From Sweltsa coloradensis (taxonomy: Eukaryota; Arthropoda; Insecta; Plecoptera; Chloroperlidae): a DNA stretch of 64,000 nucleotides. Below are positions 61,822-64,000 of this stretch, in pieces. Position numbers and translations under genes: made by a program. Each line of letters starts with the position of its first letter. The stretch's first letter is position 1. The DNA is taken from NCBI GenBank assembly GCA_024449915.1, contig JAMZAV010000107.1, forward strand, positions 434,001-498,000, written 5' to 3'. The notes below the pieces were generated by a model. That model was not told where the DNA came from and ran no database searches. It saw only the letters and a list, made by a program, of their open reading frames with translations.

Positions 61822-62587
61822 TTGGATGAGCGTAGCGAGCGAAGCGAAGATTCCATTTCACTACACTGGAGAAAAAAATCCGGAATGTTTTTTTTTTCTT
61901 TTTTTTTCATTTTTGTCTTGTTTGTTAACACGATTCCGGCTAAACCGATACTCCGATTGCGATGAAATTTTATGGAGGTCTTCGAAATCTCTGAACTTAG
62001 AACTGCCACATTTTTGAGCACAATCGGAAAATTATTTACCATGAAAATCGCAATTTTACGATTTTTTTCAATTTTGTAAAAATTTCTTCCACTTACAACA
62101 CCTACGTGCTTTGTCCGATTGTAATGATTTTTTTCACAGAACCTAATTTCATGAATTGATATATTCATGTGAAATTTTGAGCGTTATCAAAAAACTATTT
62201 TTTACGAAAATCGCAATTTTACGACTTTTTTTTATTTTTTAAATTTCTTCGGCTTATAACACCTACATGTTTTATCCTATTGTAATGATTTTTTCACAGA
62301 ACCTTAATTTTATAAATTAATATATTCGTGTAAAATTTGAGCGCAATCGAATAATTATTTCTTATCAAAATTTCAATATTACGATTTTTTCCTTTTCAAA
62401 ATTGCGATTAATTAAAGAAAATTAAAATTTCAGTTAATTTTTTTAAAATTTAATTTAATTATAAAAAATTTCAATTTAATAATAATTTTTTCACAGAACA
62501 ACAGAAAATCCGCATAACACATGGCAGCTCAATGCAACCAATTACGCTCATCCAACAACGCGGCGGGACTTAAGCGTTTTTCCTAGT
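61822..62587 (+). mobile_element. Helentron-like element, subfamily I, copy 5 (most complete)
   Basis: It starts TT-GGATGAGCGTAGCG and ends ACGCTCATCC, AACAACGC, a hairpin with GCGTTTTT, CCTAG and TT. Inside are three tandem AT-rich units with ctacatg, gattttttcacagaacc and gagcg..atc. All end features of the family are intact. Confidence 0.75.
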
Positions 62588-63299
62588 TAACAATAATATA
62601 CTAATACAAAATAGGACATTTTATTCAAAACATCTCAATATATACCTAACCAATCATTTGTCAAAAGTCACATTTCCAAAAGTTATATCAGTACATATAT
62701 TAAAGTAGACTCTTTAAAAGCACAAAACTAACTCCCCAACTGCATTCCAATCTATAGCAAAACGTAAGAGTATGACGAGAGATTCATGTATTCTCACGCT
62801 CGTAAGTTTACTAACATAAATTTATACAACGCTCTGGAGAAAATGACATATTACGCGAATTCTACAGTGCACAAAACATTGTCAATTTTATACAGAACAA
62901 CATACAAAAACATTATTGCTTTTATGTAATAAACACTACTATAAACTTTACAGCATAAAGTTGACGCATATGTCAATCAATCAATTATCATAACGATGAT
63001 ACGAGCTTTGGCTTCAAATGAACAATTGATTGATTGGATATTGCTTCATGAACAAATAATAATAATAATAATCATTATAATATAATAATATAATTAGTAT
63101 TTTAAAGTTAAAAAAAAATATTTTTTAACAAATTAAAAATAACTTATTTACATTGATGTATTTCCTGTGGCGTATTCTCCATAATAAGCTGCGGCTTACA
63201 AAATAATATGTAATTCAAAACTTGAGAAACGAGCTAAATTTAAATTACTCATTTAAAACAAAAAGTTATAAAAATGGAAATGTAACTAAAAAAATACTT
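62588..63299. other. AT-rich region with AAT microsatellite, nothing else recognised
   Basis: An (AAT)n run near 63054-63075. No coding or repeat-family signal. Confidence 0.55.
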
Positions 63300-63861
63300 T
63301 TGGATGAGCGTAGCGAGCGAAACGAAAACTTCAATTTCACTGACCCCTCAAAAAATTTAGCTCCAATGTTTTTTTTCTGTTTGTTCGCACGATTCCGGGC
63401 AAACGGCATAAGTGATCTTGATGAAAATTGAAGGGGACCTTCTAAATCTCTGAATTTAAACGTGCCACGTTTTTGGGTACAATCGAAGAAATATTTCTCA
63501 TGAATATCGCACTTATACGATTTTTTTCGATTTTTAGTGCGATATTTTCGTGACATTTGGGCCGATTCTGACCAAACGGGTGGGGCTACAAAGTTCATAT
63601 TTCACATGGACATTAAGGTAATGGTGATGTAGTACCTTTTAAAAGAAAAGGTTGAAAAAGTTAGCCAGAATCCATAGAATAAAGGTTTTAATCTGAGTTT
63701 TGTTTAGGTTTATAATAACAACAAGTAACATTAGAAACTCGACAACAATCACCTACAATGCATTCAAAAAGCACTTGCAAAGGAAAAGTGGTCCTACGCA
63801 AACTAAAATCTTACAAAAAAAGCTCATCCATCAACGCGGCGGGACTTGAGCGTTTTCCTAG
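63300..63861 (+). mobile_element. Helentron-like element, subfamily II (complete)
   Basis: It starts TT-GGATGAGCGTAGCG and ends AGCTCATCCATCAACGC, hairpin with GCGTTTT, CCTAG, TT. The body differs from subfamily I (for example gggtacaatcgaagaaat and tttgggccgattctgacc) but the two ends are shared. Confidence 0.72.
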
Positions 63862-63897
63862 TTATGTAAAACAATCCACAAAATAAAAAATCAATCT

Positions 63898-63968
63898 CAG
63901 CGGGGTGTTGAACACCGGTCTCCCGATTGCCGGTTTGGTTCTTTACCCCTAAGCTACCGAGACGGTTA
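63898..63968 (-). repeat. tRNA-like sequence at window end
   Basis: On the minus strand: gtagcttaggggtaaagaac (D-arm/A-box-like) and accggtgttcaacaccccgc (T-arm-like), about 70 nt in all. The B box deviates from consensus, so it is more likely a SINE head or pseudogene than a working tRNA. Confidence 0.4.
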
Positions 63969-64000
63969 ACTTCATAACTTCTGGATTGTGACATTCAGAG

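Noticed and set aside
61785..62168. 127-codon minus-strand frame, and similar frames at 35288, 38987, 39733 and 63266
   Set aside because: They are the same Helentron-like repeat read backwards; the frames contain the repeat's poly-A/T and do not continue between copies.

Overview
This window looks like nuclear DNA of an arthropod, most likely an insect. The evidence is AT-rich spacers, GT-AG introns of 21 bp to 4 kb, a nephrin-family receptor (the Sns/Hibris type in insects), insect-type arylsulfatase B genes, and dense small transposons: hAT-like MITEs, tRNA-headed SINEs and Helentron-like elements. The octamer TAGGCCTA recurs in the spacers, which faintly reminds me of planthopper DNA, but I cannot fix the species.

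Region 1 (1-12.5 kb, + strand) is the 3' part of a nephrin-like cell-adhesion receptor. The visible exons encode four Ig domains, one fibronectin III domain, a transmembrane exon present in two alternative versions, and a cytoplasmic tail ending in GHLV. The 5' exons lie outside the window. The introns carry a decayed non-LTR retrotransposon, a SINE, an hAT-like MITE with a perfect target duplication, and a Helentron-like element with another MITE nested inside it.

Region 2 (12.5-23.6 kb) holds no recognisable host gene. It contains inverted-repeat elements, a short tandem repeat, a broken retrotransposon end and a TTAA-flanked MITE.

Region 3 (23.6-54.9 kb, + strand) is a tandem pair of arylsulfatase B-like genes, A and B. 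Each has seven exons. Exons 2-6 have identical lengths and phases in the two genes (160, 227, 256, 158 and 136 nt), giving predicted proteins of 601 and 599 residues. Both keep the CTPSR formylglycine site and the other sulfatase active-site residues. Both also have a hydrophobic C-terminal segment that human ARSB lacks. Exons 2 and 3 are almost identical in DNA between the genes, whereas exon 7 is strongly diverged, which points to localised gene conversion. Gene A carries a stray partial copy of exon 4 in intron 4, and gene B has a duplicated splice donor after exon 6.

Region 4 (54.9-64 kb) is gene-poor. It contains a reversed Helentron-like element with a matching empty site elsewhere in the window, a full-length SINE, a CAGA microsatellite within a duplicated unit, and two more Helentron-like copies.

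The nephrin-like gene and the sulfatase pair show no obvious functional link. The most informative signals are the mutually exclusive transmembrane exons, the exon-specific homogenisation of the sulfatases, and the mobile elements whose insertion sites can be reconstructed inside the window.
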